64,000 nucleotides of DNA, taken from contig CAWIRE010000006.1 of assembly GCA_963838385.1 (NCBI GenBank), forward strand, positions 744,001-808,000. The letters are read 5' to 3'. The notes beneath the pieces are model-generated. The model did no database searches and was not told where the DNA came from. It was given only the letters and a program-made list of their open reading frames with translations. Position 1 is the stretch's first letter; every line of letters begins with the position of its first letter. Below, piece by piece: positions 17,877 to 26,243 of the stretch. The DNA comes from DAHUYF01 sp963838385. GTDB lineage: Bacteria; Pseudomonadota; Alphaproteobacteria; ATCC43930; CGMCC-115725. The translations under genes and the position numbers were made by a program.

Positions 17877-18612
17877 ATGACCTATTGCGTCGGGCTCGAC
17901 CTCAGGGATGGCCTCGTGCTGCTCTCGGATACGCGCACCAATGCCGGGGTCGACAACATCGCCACCTTCTCGAAGACCTATATCTTCGAGCGGCCGGGCG
18001 AGCGCTTCATGGCGCTGCTCGCCGCCGGCAATCTGGCGCTGACCCAATCGGTCGTCAATCTGCTGCAGGAGGGCGTCGAGACCGGCGAGACCATCGAGAC
18101 GCCGCTCACGGTCAAAAGCATGTTCCGCGCCGCGCAGCTCGTCGGCGAGGCGGTGCGCCGCACCTACAGCATCGACGGCGCCGCGATGCAGGCGCAGAAC
18201 GTGCAGTTCGAACGTCTCTTTCCTGCTCGGCGGCCAGATCAAGGGCCGCTCGATGCGGCTCTTCCAGGTCTATGCCGCCGGCAACTTCATCGAGGCGACG
18301 GTCGATACGCCGTTCCTGCAGATCGGCGAGCACAAATACGGCAAGCCCATCCTCGACCGCGCCGCGCGCTACGACACCGACCTCTATGACGGGGTCAAGC
18401 TCGCCCTGGTGTCGATGGATTCGACCTTGCGCAGCAATCTCACCGTCGGCATGCCGATCGACCTGCTGGTCTATCGCCGCGATGCGCTGAAGGTCGAGCT
18501 GAAGCGCCGCATCACCGAGGATGACGAGTATTTCAAGATGATCCGCGAACGCTGGTCGGAAGCGCTGCGCGAGGCCTATCGCGCCATTCCGCGCCCGAGC
18601 TGGGGCGGATGA
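17877..18612 (+). pseudogene. Anbu-type proteasome-like peptidase, interrupted by an apparent +1 insertion
   Basis: An ancestral beta-subunit (Anbu) Ntn-hydrolase. Starting at ATG 17877 the product begins MTYCVGLDLRDGLVLLSDTR, giving an N-terminal threonine once Met is removed, as in proteasome beta subunits. The frame holds to QAQNVQFE and then breaks; the next frame resumes SFLLGGQIKG and goes on through RLFQVYAAGNFIEATVDTPF to the stop at 18612. Dropping one A of the pair at 18211-18212 joins them as VQFDVSFLLGG, giving 244 residues, the normal length. Homology is strong on both sides, so a sequencing insertion is as likely as a disabled gene. The downstream GntR gene overlaps its end. Confidence 0.87.
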
Positions 18613-19283
18613 TGAGCCTGCGCCCGACCCGCGCCGACCGCGTGCGCGAAGCGCTGGCCGACGACATCATCTCCGGCCGGGTGGCGGCCGGAACCCGGCT
18701 CGACGAGGCGAGCCTCGCCCGGCGCTTTTCCGTCTCGCGCACGCCGGTGCGCGAGGCGCTGCGCGAGCTCGCCGCCACCGGCCTGGTGCGCCGCGGCGCG
18801 CATCAGGGCGCCGTCGCCGCCACCATCACCGAGGAGCGCGTCTCCGAGCTGTTCGAGACCTTGGCCGAGCTGGAAGCGGTCTCAGCCCGGCTGTCGGCGC
18901 TCAAGATGTCGCCCGGCGACCGCCGCCGGCTCGAGGAGCTGCACCACCGCTGCGGCGATCTCGTGCGCTCGAGCAACAGCGATCTCTATCATGCCGCCAA
19001 CGCCGATTTCCACGCCGCGATCCGCGGCGGCAGCCGCAACTCGGTGCTGCAGGAGATGGTGGCGGATTTGCGCCGCCGCTTCGCGCCGTTGAGCCGGGCG
19101 CAGTTCCGCGGGCCCGGGCGGCTTGCCCAATCCTATGCCGAGCATGACGAGATCGTCCGCGCCATCCTGCGCGGCAATGCGCAGCAGGCCTATCACGCCG
19201 CCCGCCTGCACGCGCTCAGCATCCGCCGTTCCTTCGTCGACTATGCCGCGCGCGTGGGCGGCGGCTGGGCGGCGGCGGAATAG
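18609..19283 (+). CDS. GntR family transcriptional regulator, FCD type
   Basis: A 224-residue regulator. The winged helix lies at about residues 7-72 with the recognition part LARRFSVSRTPVREALRELAATGLV, followed by an FCD ligand-binding domain with metal-binding histidines (DLYHAANADFHAAI, YAEHDEIVRAI, ARLHALSIR). ATG at 18609 overlaps the Anbu stop, so it is translated with the Anbu operon. The ligand is unknown. It could control the Anbu operon or the nitrogen locus 3.5 kb downstream; the sequence does not decide this. Confidence 0.88.
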   Translation: MMSLRPTRADRVREALADDIISGRVAAGTRLDEASLARRFSVSRTPVREALRELAATGLVRRGAHQGAVAATITEERVSELFETLAELEAVSARLSALKMSPGDRRRLEELHHRCGDLVRSSNSDLYHAANADFHAAIRGGSRNSVLQEMVADLRRRFAPLSRAQFRGPGRLAQSYAEHDEIVRAILRGNAQQAYHAARLHALSIRRSFVDYAARVGGGWAAAE

Positions 19284-19393
19284 GCCGGAAGCGGCTCGCG
19301 CGCTTTCCCTTGTCGGCCCGGCCACGGGCGCCTTATCCTGTCGCCCGGGACGTTCGGACGCTGGCGATCCGGACCGCCGAGGGGGAGGATCCC

Positions 19394-19823
19394 ATGCTGC
19401 TCACACGAAGAGACTTTGCCGGTATTGCGTCCTGCGCGATCTGCGCGGCCGCGGGCCTGACGGCGACGGGCGCGTCGGCCGCGGGCACGGCGCCGACGCC
19501 CACCCCCGGCCTCAGCCGGAAGATCCTGTCGCAGACCGACGGGCCGATGCCGGGGTATGTGACGATCATCGCCGAAGTCGAGATCGAGCCGGGCGTGTTC
19601 GTCGCCCGGCACACCCATCCCGGGATCGAGTCCGGCTATGTCGTCTCGGGCAGCATCGACCTGCCCATTCAAGGCCAGCCGACGCGGACGCTGAAGCCGG
19701 GCGACGGCTTTCAGGTACCAGCCGAGACGCCTCATGCCGGCGGCAAGAATGGCGACGCAGAAGACCAAGATCACCAGCACCTATGTCGTGGAGAAGGGCA
19801 AGCCGCTCGCCTCTCCCGCCTGA
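19394..19823 (+). pseudogene. Tat-exported cupin protein, apparent +1 insertion near the C-terminus
   Basis: After a strong ribosome binding site (GGGGGAGGA) the product starts MLLTRRDFAGIASCAICAAA, a twin-arginine signal. A single cupin domain follows, with HTHPGIESGYVVSG as metal motif 1 and LKPGDGFQVPAETPHAG as motif 2. Just after GGKNGD the frame changes: the next frame gives KTKITSTYVVEKGKPLASPA and a stop at 19821-19823, an ending normal for this family. Removing the A at 19759 restores it. As written, the first frame runs on into unrelated Arg-rich sequence to 19900. Confidence 0.75.
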
Positions 19824-19917
19824 TCCAGCACGCGCGGCCACGGCCTCGGCGACGCGCTTCTTCCGCCTTCGCCGGGGCCTGCGCGCGGCGCCGGTCCTGA
19901 CGGCAATCCTCCTGGGC

Positions 19918-20133
19918 ATGCCGGCGAGCCTCGCGCTCGCGCAACAGGCGCATCTGACGCTTTACAAGACCGTGAGCTCCGCCGCCTGTTCGGACGAGAC
20001 GGTCTGGATCGACCCCAAGACGCAGACCTATTATCGCAAAGGCGAGAGGCTCTACGGCAAGACGACGCCGGGCGGCTACAATTGCCGCAAGCAAGCCGAG
20101 GCCGCCGGCTACCACGCCGGAAATGCGCGCTGA
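19918..20133 (+). CDS. Small secreted hypothetical protein
   Basis: A small exported protein whose mature part reads AHLTLYKTVSSAACSDETVW, then DPKTQTYYRKGERLYGKTT and YNCRKQAEAAGYH. The pattern resembles short secreted proteins with a W..P.T..Y...G..yYGKT core seen across proteobacteria, of unknown role. The ATG at 19918 cuts off part of the signal peptide: in-frame codons before it (LRAAPVLTAILLG) look like its missing hydrophobic core, but no ATG, GTG or TTG precedes them. A rare CTG start or a sequence error upstream is possible. Confidence 0.6.
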   Translation: MPASLALAQQAHLTLYKTVSSAACSDETVWIDPKTQTYYRKGERLYGKTTPGGYNCRKQAEAAGYHAGNAR

Positions 20134-20160
20134 GAGTTCCGCCGCCCATGGAGGCCGGGA

Positions 20161-20589
20161 ATGAGCACCGAATGGCAGTATCAGATCAGGATCAACCTCG
20201 CCGATGAAGTCGCCGAGACCGCGCGCCGCGATCCCGGCAACCCTGCTCTGAAGCCGCTGGCGGACATCCTTGCCGCGCATCGGGCGACGCTCAAATGTCA
20301 ATTCGACGCCTTCGCCGATTATGTCGCCGAGGCGGAACGGCGCGGCACCGAAAACTATCCGCTCTACGCCTGGACCAAGGCGACAATCGAGCAGCCGGAA
20401 AAAAAGGCGAAATACGTGAAAGCGTTCACGATCTATGTGGATGGCCAGGAGGTCTACGACCGCGAGGCGGCGGACGCGCTCGAGGCCGCGCTGCGGCCGC
20501 TGGTCGGCGGCGCGCTGGTCACCCGCCTCGCCAAGCACGACACCAATCCCGCCAACAACCCGCAGCCGCCGGCGCGCTTTCGCAATTGA
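20161..20589 (+). CDS. Hypothetical protein, 142 residues
   Basis: A soluble 142-residue protein starting MSTEWQYQIRINLADEVAET, with a GGAGG ribosome binding site a few bases before the ATG. The middle is rich in charged helices (ADYVAEAERRGTENYPLYAW) and the C-terminus ends KHDTNPANNPQPPARFRN. I do not recognise a family. It stands between a small secreted protein and the convergent DUF2277 gene, ending 14 nt from it. Confidence 0.65.
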   Translation: MSTEWQYQIRINLADEVAETARRDPGNPALKPLADILAAHRATLKCQFDAFADYVAEAERRGTENYPLYAWTKATIEQPEKKAKYVKAFTIYVDGQEVYDREAADALEAALRPLVGGALVTRLAKHDTNPANNPQPPARFRN

Positions 20590-20602
20590 AGAATCGACTG
20601 GT

Positions 20603-20890
20603 TTAGTGGGCGCCTCTGTCGGCGGCGCGGAAGCGTTCCGCCGCCCTCGCCTTGGCCTTCGCCGCCTCGACCGCGCGATTGCGCGGCGCGGCGGTCGTGC
20701 TCAGCGAGGCGATGAGCTTGCGCGCCGCCTCCGTCACCTGATCCACGGCGTTGTCGAAGGCAGCCTGATTGGCGGCCGAGGGCCGGGCAAAGCCGCTGAG
20801 CTTGCGCACGAATTGCAGCGCGGAGGCGCGGATCTCCTGTTCCGTCGCCGGCGGCGCGAAGTTGTAGAGCGTCCTGATGTTTCGACACAT
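20603..20890 (-). CDS. DUF2277 family protein
   Basis: A 95-residue protein beginning MCRNIRTLYNFAPPATEQEI and continuing ASALQFVRKLSGFARPS, the signature of DUF2277, a small actinobacterial and proteobacterial family of unknown function. The C-terminal third is Ala/Arg rich. It starts 16 nt after the stop of the allophanate hydrolase and on the same strand, so it may be read from the same nitrogen-regulated promoter. Confidence 0.8.
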   Translation of the reverse strand: MCRNIRTLYNFAPPATEQEIRASALQFVRKLSGFARPSAANQAAFDNAVDQVTEAARKLIASLSTTAAPRNRAVEAAKAKARAAERFRAADRGAH

Positions 20891-20905
20891 GACCGCATGC
20901 TCCTT

Positions 20906-22726
20906 TCAGCCTTGCCGGCGCCGCAGGAACTCGCGCCATCCGCCATAGGCGGAGATGTCCTCGGCATGGGTGGTCGCCGCCGCCTCGCACAGGAAGCCGG
21001 TGACCGACCGCCCGTCGCCGAGCAGCACGGTGCCGAGCGACAGCGGCGGCGACGTCTCGGCGATGAGCGTGCCGAGCGCCGCCGGGCTCATCGCCCAGAG
21101 CTCGACCTCGAAGGCGCTGCCGCCGGCTTCCTCGCGCAGCAGCCCCGGCCGCGCCGGCTCTCCGGCAAGGCGGAACATGCGATAGACCGGCGCCGTCCGC
21201 GCCGCCTCGAGCAGCCGCGCGCCGAGATCGCGGAGACGGAAATTGAGCGGCATGCCGGAAAGATGGGCGCCCACCACCGCGACGGCGATGCCGCTTGCCG
21301 GCGCCGGCACGGTCGCCGCGTCCGGCGGCGGCAGGCGATGGGCGGTCGCGCCCAGCGGCAGGTCGAGCCGCCGCTGGAAGGCGTCCCCCAGCGCCAGCAG
21401 CGCCGCCTCGGCGAAGGCCGGGGCGATCAGGCTCACGCCGACGGGCAGCCCGTCGCGGCGGAAGCCCGCGGGCAGCGCCACCGCGGCGAGATCGAAGAAA
21501 TTGACGAAATTGGTGTAGCGGCCGAGCCTGGTGTTGAGGCCGACCGGGTCGGCCTCGAGCTCGGCCAGGCTGTAGATGGTGGCGGCGGTCGGCAGCAGCA
21601 TCAGCTCCGCCTTCTCCCACACCGCCTCGCTGTCGCGCTTCAGCGCCGCCAGCCGGTAGCTCGCCTTGAAGGCGTCGACGGCGCTCGGACGCGCGCCGGC
21701 GGCGATGATCTCGCGCGTCACCGGCAGCAGCGCCTCGGGCGAGCGATGGAACAGCGTCTCGACCGCGGCCAGCCGCTCCGCCACCCAGGGCCCGCCGTAG
21801 AGCAGCGACGCGGCCTCGAGAAACGGCGTGAGGTCGATCTCGATCCGCGTCCCGCCCAGCGCCTCGAGCGTCGCGGCGGCGCGCTCGAAGAGCGCCGGCG
21901 CCTGCGCATCGCCGAGAAAATCGAGGTCGGCCGCGCGCGGCACGGCAAAGCGGAAGCGCGCCGGCAGTGCCGGAAGCTGCGGCGGCACGCGGCGGGCAAA
22001 GGGATCGGCCGCGTCATAGACGCCGCACACATCCAGCAGCGCCGCCGCATCGGCGGCGGCGAGCGCGAACACCGACACGCAGTCGAGCGAGCGGCAGGCC
22101 GGCACCACGCCGCCGGTGCTGATGCGGCCGCGCGTCGGCTTCAGCCCGACGATGTTGTTGAAGGCCGCCGGCACGCGGCCGGAGCCCGCGGTGTCGGTGC
22201 CGAGCGCGAAGCTCACCAGCCCGGCCGCCACCGCGACCGCCGAGCCGGAGCTCGATCCGCCGGGGATGTAGCGGGGATCGAAGGGGTTGCGCGGCACGCC
22301 ATAGGGCGAGCGGGTGCCGACCAGGCCGGTGGCGAACTGATCGAGATTGGTCTTGCCCACCAGCAGCGCCCCCGCCTCGATCAGCCGCGCGACCGAAGGC
22401 GCCGTTGCCTTGGGCTCGTAGGCAAAGCCCGGGCAGCCCGCTGTGGTCGGCAGGCCCGCGACGTCGATGTTGTCCTTGACCGCGAACGGCACGCCGAAGA
22501 GCGGCAGCCGCTGGCGCAGTCCGGGATCGCGCGCCGCCGCGGCATCGAGCGCCGCCGCACGCTCGCGCAGCTGGTCGTCGGCGACGCGGGAAATCCACAC
22601 CTTGTCGTCGCCCGCCGCGCCGATCCGCGCCAGCACCTCCTCCGCCAGGTCCGCCGCGCTGAGCTCGCCGGCAAGAAGGCGCCGCCGGAGACTGCCGAGA
22701 TCGAAACTCGCCGCTGCTGCCGTCAC
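20906..22726 (-). CDS. atzF: Allophanate hydrolase (AtzF type)
   Basis: A 606-residue allophanate hydrolase that converts allophanate to two ammonia and two CO2 in the cytoplasm. The amidase-signature domain (about 1-440) shows the Ser-cisSer-Lys triad: Lys84 in VKDNIDVAG, Ser in GGSSSGSA near 158-162 and the nucleophile in GTDTAGSGRVP near 182. The allophanate-hydrolase C-terminal domain follows (PLNFRLRDLGARL, GYGGWREFLRRR end). It is divergent from an operon with a biuret-hydrolase-like gene, so allophanate probably comes from biuret. A sigma-54-type promoter lies 52 nt upstream at 22778-22794. Confidence 0.9.
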   Translation of the reverse strand: MTAAAASFDLGSLRRRLLAGELSAADLAEEVLARIGAAGDDKVWISRVADDQLRERAAALDAAAARDPGLRQRLPLFGVPFAVKDNIDVAGLPTTAGCPGFAYEPKATAPSVARLIEAGALLVGKTNLDQFATGLVGTRSPYGVPRNPFDPRYIPGGSSSGSAVAVAAGLVSFALGTDTAGSGRVPAAFNNIVGLKPTRGRISTGGVVPACRSLDCVSVFALAAADAAALLDVCGVYDAADPFARRVPPQLPALPARFRFAVPRAADLDFLGDAQAPALFERAAATLEALGGTRIEIDLTPFLEAASLLYGGPWVAERLAAVETLFHRSPEALLPVTREIIAAGARPSAVDAFKASYRLAALKRDSEAVWEKAELMLLPTAATIYSLAELEADPVGLNTRLGRYTNFVNFFDLAAVALPAGFRRDGLPVGVSLIAPAFAEAALLALGDAFQRRLDLPLGATAHRLPPPDAATVPAPASGIAVAVVGAHLSGMPLNFRLRDLGARLLEAARTAPVYRMFRLAGEPARPGLLREEAGGSAFEVELWAMSPAALGTLIAETSPPLSLGTVLLGDGRSVTGFLCEAAATTHAEDISAYGGWREFLRRRQG

Positions 22727-22777
22727 CCTGCGCTCCCGCTCGCAACCCGTCCTGGCCCGGACCGCTGCTTACCGCCT

Positions 22778-22794
22778 TGCAGGGCTGATGCCAA
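22778..22794 (-). promoter_or_regulatory. Sigma-54 type promoter for the allophanate hydrolase gene
   Basis: On the minus strand the sequence is TTGGCATCAGCCCTGCA. GG and GC are separated by exactly 10 nt, as RpoN promoters require, and the -24 half TTGGCAT is nearly consensus (TTGGCAC). It points toward the ATG at 22726. It is paired with a divergent site at 22998-23014. Confidence 0.65.
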
Positions 22795-22832
22795 CCGGCG
22801 GCAGTGGCCGGCGCCGTCCGCCTTCCGACAAT

Positions 22833-22849
22833 TGCATACAATGGGCGCA
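22833..22849. promoter_or_regulatory. Possible NtrC-type enhancer or GntR operator
   Basis: TGCATACAATGGGCGCA matches the NtrC consensus TGCACC-N5-GGTGCA at nine of twelve defined positions and lies between the two divergent sigma-54 promoters, a normal place for a shared enhancer. The overlapping ATTGCATACAAT (22831-22842) also resembles operators of FCD-type GntR regulators. Either reading is possible and the sequence alone does not choose. Confidence 0.35.
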
Positions 22850-22997
22850 GCATTGCCTCTATTTTAGGCGGTGACGATTTTTCGACAGACACTGCTCCGG
22901 CGAGCGGCAACCTCGCCCTTCCCCCAGGCGGCAACGCGAGCGCGGGTGGCCGCCGGATTGGCAGGCTCCTCAGCCTGGCATCGCGTGGCGCCGCGAA

Positions 22998-23014
22998 TTG
23001 GCATGGCGCTTGCG
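22998..23014 (+). promoter_or_regulatory. Sigma-54 type promoter for the BMP transporter/amidase operon
   Basis: TTGGCATGGCGCTTGCG, with GG at 23000-23001 and GC at 23012-23013 exactly 10 nt apart and the -12 element TTGC intact. It lies 46 nt before the ATG of the binding-protein gene. The 333-nt gap from 22727 to 23059 holds this site, the divergent site at 22778-22794 and a possible activator site, and no gene. Confidence 0.7.
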
Positions 23015-23059
23015 AGCCGACGGGCGCTGGTCGCTCTCGCGACAACAGAGGAGCACAAG

Positions 23060-24172
23060 ATGGCCTTCACCAGGATTTCGCGTCGTCACCTGCTGCAGGG
23101 AGCTGCGGCCATCGGCACCGTCGCTGGCCTGCTGCCCGGCCGCCCCGCCTTTGCCGCCGACACCGTCGTCGGCTTCATCTATGTCGGCTCGCGCGACGAT
23201 TACGGCTACAACCAGGCCCATGCTCAGGGCGCCGCCGCGCTCAAGAAGGTGCCGGGGGTCAAGGTCGTCGAGGAGGAGAACGTCCCCGAGACCGACGCGG
23301 TCGAGAAGACCATGGAGTCGATGATCAATCTCGACGGCGCGACGCTGCTCTTCCCGACCTCCTTCGGTTATTACAATCCGCATGTGCTGAAGATCGCGGC
23401 AAAATACCCCAAGATCCGCTTCGAGCATTGCGGCGGCCTCTGGACGGAGAAGGATCCCAAGAACGCGGCGAGCTATTTCGGCTATATCGACGAGGCCCAA
23501 TATGTCGCCGGCATCGTCGCCGGCCATACCAGCAAGACCGGCAAGCTCGGCTTCGTCGCCGCCAAGCCGATCCCGCAGGTGCTGCGCAACATCAATGCCT
23601 ACACGCTCGGCGCCCAGACCGCCAATCCCAAGATCACCACCCAGGTCATCTTCACCGGCGACTGGTCGATGCCGGTCAAGGAGGCCGAGGCCGCCAACAG
23701 CCTGATCGACCAGGGGGTCGACGTCATCACCTGCCATGTCGACGGGCCCAAGACGGTGGTCGAGACCGCGGCGCGGCGCAACATCATGGTGACGGGCTAT
23801 CACTGCAACCAGTCGGTCCTGGCGCCCAAGGCCTATCTCACCGGCGCGGAATGGAACTGGGAAGGGCTCTATCCCAAATTCGCCAAGATGTTCATGGCGG
23901 GCGAGGCGATCCCGAACTTCTACCGCGGCGGCCTCAAGGAAGGGCTGGTCAAGGTGTCGGCCTACGGCCCCGCGGTCGGCGAGGCCGCGCGCAAGGCGGC
24001 CGATACGGCCAAGGCCAAGCTGATGGCAGGCGGCTACGCCATCTTCAAGGGACCGATCACCGACAACAAGGGCAAGATGGTCATCGCCTCCGGCCAGGCG
24101 CACGGCCAGACCGATCCCGTGCTGGAGCGGATGGACTATCTCGTCGAGGGCGTCGTCGGCTCGACTTCCTGA
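23060..24172 (+). CDS. BMP/PnrA-family ABC transporter substrate-binding protein
   Basis: A 370-residue periplasmic binding protein of the basic membrane protein (PnrA/BmpA) family. It carries a Tat-like signal, TRISRRHLLQGAAAIG, ending near FAAD at residue 34. Family features include FIYVGSRDDYGYNQAH and GYIDEAQYVAGIVAGHTSKTGKLGFVAA. BMP systems usually import nucleosides or purines; here the operon also encodes two amidases, so a small amide or ureide such as biuret is a reasonable inference. ATG at 23060 follows GAGGAGCACAAG. First gene after a sigma-54-type promoter. Confidence 0.9.
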   Translation: MAFTRISRRHLLQGAAAIGTVAGLLPGRPAFAADTVVGFIYVGSRDDYGYNQAHAQGAAALKKVPGVKVVEEENVPETDAVEKTMESMINLDGATLLFPTSFGYYNPHVLKIAAKYPKIRFEHCGGLWTEKDPKNAASYFGYIDEAQYVAGIVAGHTSKTGKLGFVAAKPIPQVLRNINAYTLGAQTANPKITTQVIFTGDWSMPVKEAEAANSLIDQGVDVITCHVDGPKTVVETAARRNIMVTGYHCNQSVLAPKAYLTGAEWNWEGLYPKFAKMFMAGEAIPNFYRGGLKEGLVKVSAYGPAVGEAARKAADTAKAKLMAGGYAIFKGPITDNKGKMVIASGQAHGQTDPVLERMDYLVEGVVGSTS

Positions 24173-24197
24173 GCCGAGGCCGGCAGCGGCGCGGCTC

Positions 24198-25289
24198 ATG
24201 GCGATTGCGATCGGCGACAAGCTGGCCGGCCGGGCGGTGCTCGGCGACCGGCTGCGGCAGGCGGCGGAAGGGATCGTCATCCCGATCCTCGCGCTCATCG
24301 CGGCGATGATCCTGTTCGGGATCTTCGTCGCGCTGTCGCGGGTGGATCCGCTCGAGCTCTACGGGGTTATGTATCGCGGCGCCTTCGGCACCTGGTTCTC
24401 CTGGCAGAACACGCTGACCCGCGCCGCGCCGCTGATCCTGACGGCGCTCTGCACCGCGCTGCCGGCGCAGCTCGGCATGGTGATCATCGGCAACGAGGGC
24501 GCCTTCGTCATCGGCGGCCTCGCCGCCACCGCCGCCGGGCTGGCGCTGCCCGGCGCCCCGCCGCTGCTGGTGCAGCTCGCCATGGCCGCGGCCGGCATGG
24601 CCGGCGGCGGGCTCTGGATCGCGCTCGCCGGCGGCTTGCGCCATTACCGCGGCGTCAACGAGACCATCTCCAGCCTGCTGCTGGTCTATATCGCGATCGC
24701 CATCCTGAACCACCTCGTCGAGGGGCCGATGCGCGATCCGGCCAGCCTCAACAAGCCCTCGACCCATGACATCGGCGCCGCCAACATGATCGGCTCGATC
24801 CCCGGCACCGAGATCCATTGGGGGCTGGTCTTCGGCATCATCGCCGCCGTTCTCGCCTATTTCCTGGTCTACCGCACCGTCTTCGGCTTCGCCGCGCGCA
24901 TCGCCGGCGGCAACGTGCGGGCGGCCAAGGTGGTCGGCCTCGCGGTCGGCAAGCTGGTGCTGGCGATGTGCTTCCTCGGCGGCGCCGCGGCCGGCCTCGC
25001 CGGCATGATCGAGATCGCCGCCGTTCAGGGCCGCGCCAACGGCAATCTGGCGGCGGGCCTCGGTACCACCGGCATCCTCGTCGCCTTCCTCGCCCGGCAC
25101 AATCCGCTGGCGATCATTCCGGTTGCCGTGCTGCTCGGCGGCATTGGCGCCAGCGGCGGGCTGATCCAGCGCCGGCTCGGCCTGCCCGACGCCTCGGTGC
25201 TGGTGCTGCAAGGGATCATTTTCCTCATGGTGCTGGCGAGCGACGCGCTCTACGGGCGCATCCGCTTCTTCGCGCCGAAAGGAGGCTGA
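24198..25289 (+). CDS. BMP-type ABC transporter permease 1
   Basis: A 363-residue inner-membrane permease of the BPD_transp_2 fold, similar to nucleoside permeases YufP/NupB. Many hydrophobic helices are visible (GIVIPILALIAAMILFGIFVAL, LVFGIIAAVLAYFLVYRTVF, AVLLGGIGASGGLIQRRLG), with the conserved GLAGMIEIAAVQGR and GTTGILVAFLARHNPLA. It follows the binding protein by 25 nt and the partner permease starts 2 nt after its stop. Confidence 0.9.
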   Translation: MAIAIGDKLAGRAVLGDRLRQAAEGIVIPILALIAAMILFGIFVALSRVDPLELYGVMYRGAFGTWFSWQNTLTRAAPLILTALCTALPAQLGMVIIGNEGAFVIGGLAATAAGLALPGAPPLLVQLAMAAAGMAGGGLWIALAGGLRHYRGVNETISSLLLVYIAIAILNHLVEGPMRDPASLNKPSTHDIGAANMIGSIPGTEIHWGLVFGIIAAVLAYFLVYRTVFGFAARIAGGNVRAAKVVGLAVGKLVLAMCFLGGAAAGLAGMIEIAAVQGRANGNLAAGLGTTGILVAFLARHNPLAIIPVAVLLGGIGASGGLIQRRLGLPDASVLVLQGIIFLMVLASDALYGRIRFFAPKGG

Positions 25290-25291
25290 GC

Positions 25292-26233
25292 ATGGCGGCA
25301 CCGACGGTGGTGGCGACGGCGCTGGGCTGGTGGGGCGTGCCGCTCGGGGTCGTCGCCGGCGCGGTGCGCGTCAGCACCCCCTTCCTCTTCGTCAGCCTCG
25401 GCGAGTGCCTGACCGAGCGCAGCGGGCGCATCAATCTCGGCCTCGAAGGCACGCTGGTGATGGGCGCCATGAGCGGCTACGGCGTCTCCTACCTCACCGG
25501 CTCGCCCTGGCTCGGCGTGCTGGCGGCGGGGATCGTGGGCTCGCTCTTCGGCGCGGCGCACGCCGCGTTCTGCAGCCTGCCGCGGGTCAACGACATCGCC
25601 ATCGGCATCGCGCTGATGCTGTTCGGCATCGGACTTGCCTTCTATATCGGCAAGCCGCTGATCGAACCGCAGGCAGCGATGCTGCCGTCCTTCGATCTCG
25701 GCTGGTGGAGCAGCGTGCCGCAGCTGCGCGACGCGCTGCGCGTCAACGCCCTCTTCCTCATCGGCCTGGCGCTGGCGCCGGCGCTGGTCTGGGGGCTGAA
25801 GAACACGCGCTGGGGCCTCATCCTGCGCACCGCCGGCGAGAGCGCCGATGCGGCGCTGGCGCTGGGCTATTCCGTCAATCTCATCCGCCTGGGCGCGACC
25901 ATGGCGGGCGGGTTCCTCGGCGGCATCGGCGGCTCGTTCCTCTCGCTCTACTATCCCGGCAGCTGGAACGAGCGGCTCTCCAGCGGCCAGGGCATCACCG
26001 CCGTGGCGCTGGTGATCTTCGCGCGCTGGGACCCGATGCTGTGCCTCTGGGCCTCGCTCCTGTTCGGCGGCGCGGGCGCGCTCGGCCCGGCGCTGCAGGC
26101 GGTGGGCGTGACCGAAGGCTACTATCTCTTCAACGCCGCGCCCTACATCCTGACCCTGCTGATCATGATCATCACCTGCTCGCCGCGGCGGACGCTCACC
26201 GGCGCCCCGGCCGAGCTCTCGATCACCCGATAG
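25292..26233 (+). CDS. BMP-type ABC transporter permease 2
   Basis: A 313-residue permease of the same fold (YufQ/NupC-like). Conserved parts are STPFLFVSLGECLTERSGRI, NLGLEGTLVMGAMSGYGVSY and SSGQGITAVALVIFARWDP. Together with the 363-residue permease it would form the heterodimeric membrane channel, energised by the tandem ATPase at 27924. ATG at 25292 follows an AAGGAGG site overlapping the end of the preceding gene. Confidence 0.9.
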   Translation: MAAPTVVATALGWWGVPLGVVAGAVRVSTPFLFVSLGECLTERSGRINLGLEGTLVMGAMSGYGVSYLTGSPWLGVLAAGIVGSLFGAAHAAFCSLPRVNDIAIGIALMLFGIGLAFYIGKPLIEPQAAMLPSFDLGWWSSVPQLRDALRVNALFLIGLALAPALVWGLKNTRWGLILRTAGESADAALALGYSVNLIRLGATMAGGFLGGIGGSFLSLYYPGSWNERLSSGQGITAVALVIFARWDPMLCLWASLLFGGAGALGPALQAVGVTEGYYLFNAAPYILTLLIMIITCSPRRTLTGAPAELSITR

Positions 26234-26243
26234 GAGGCGACCC

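Noticed and set aside
20435..22867. 810-codon open frame on the plus strand opposite allophanate hydrolase
   Set aside because: Antisense to a well-conserved enzyme; sequence is low in hydrophobic pattern and Arg-rich.
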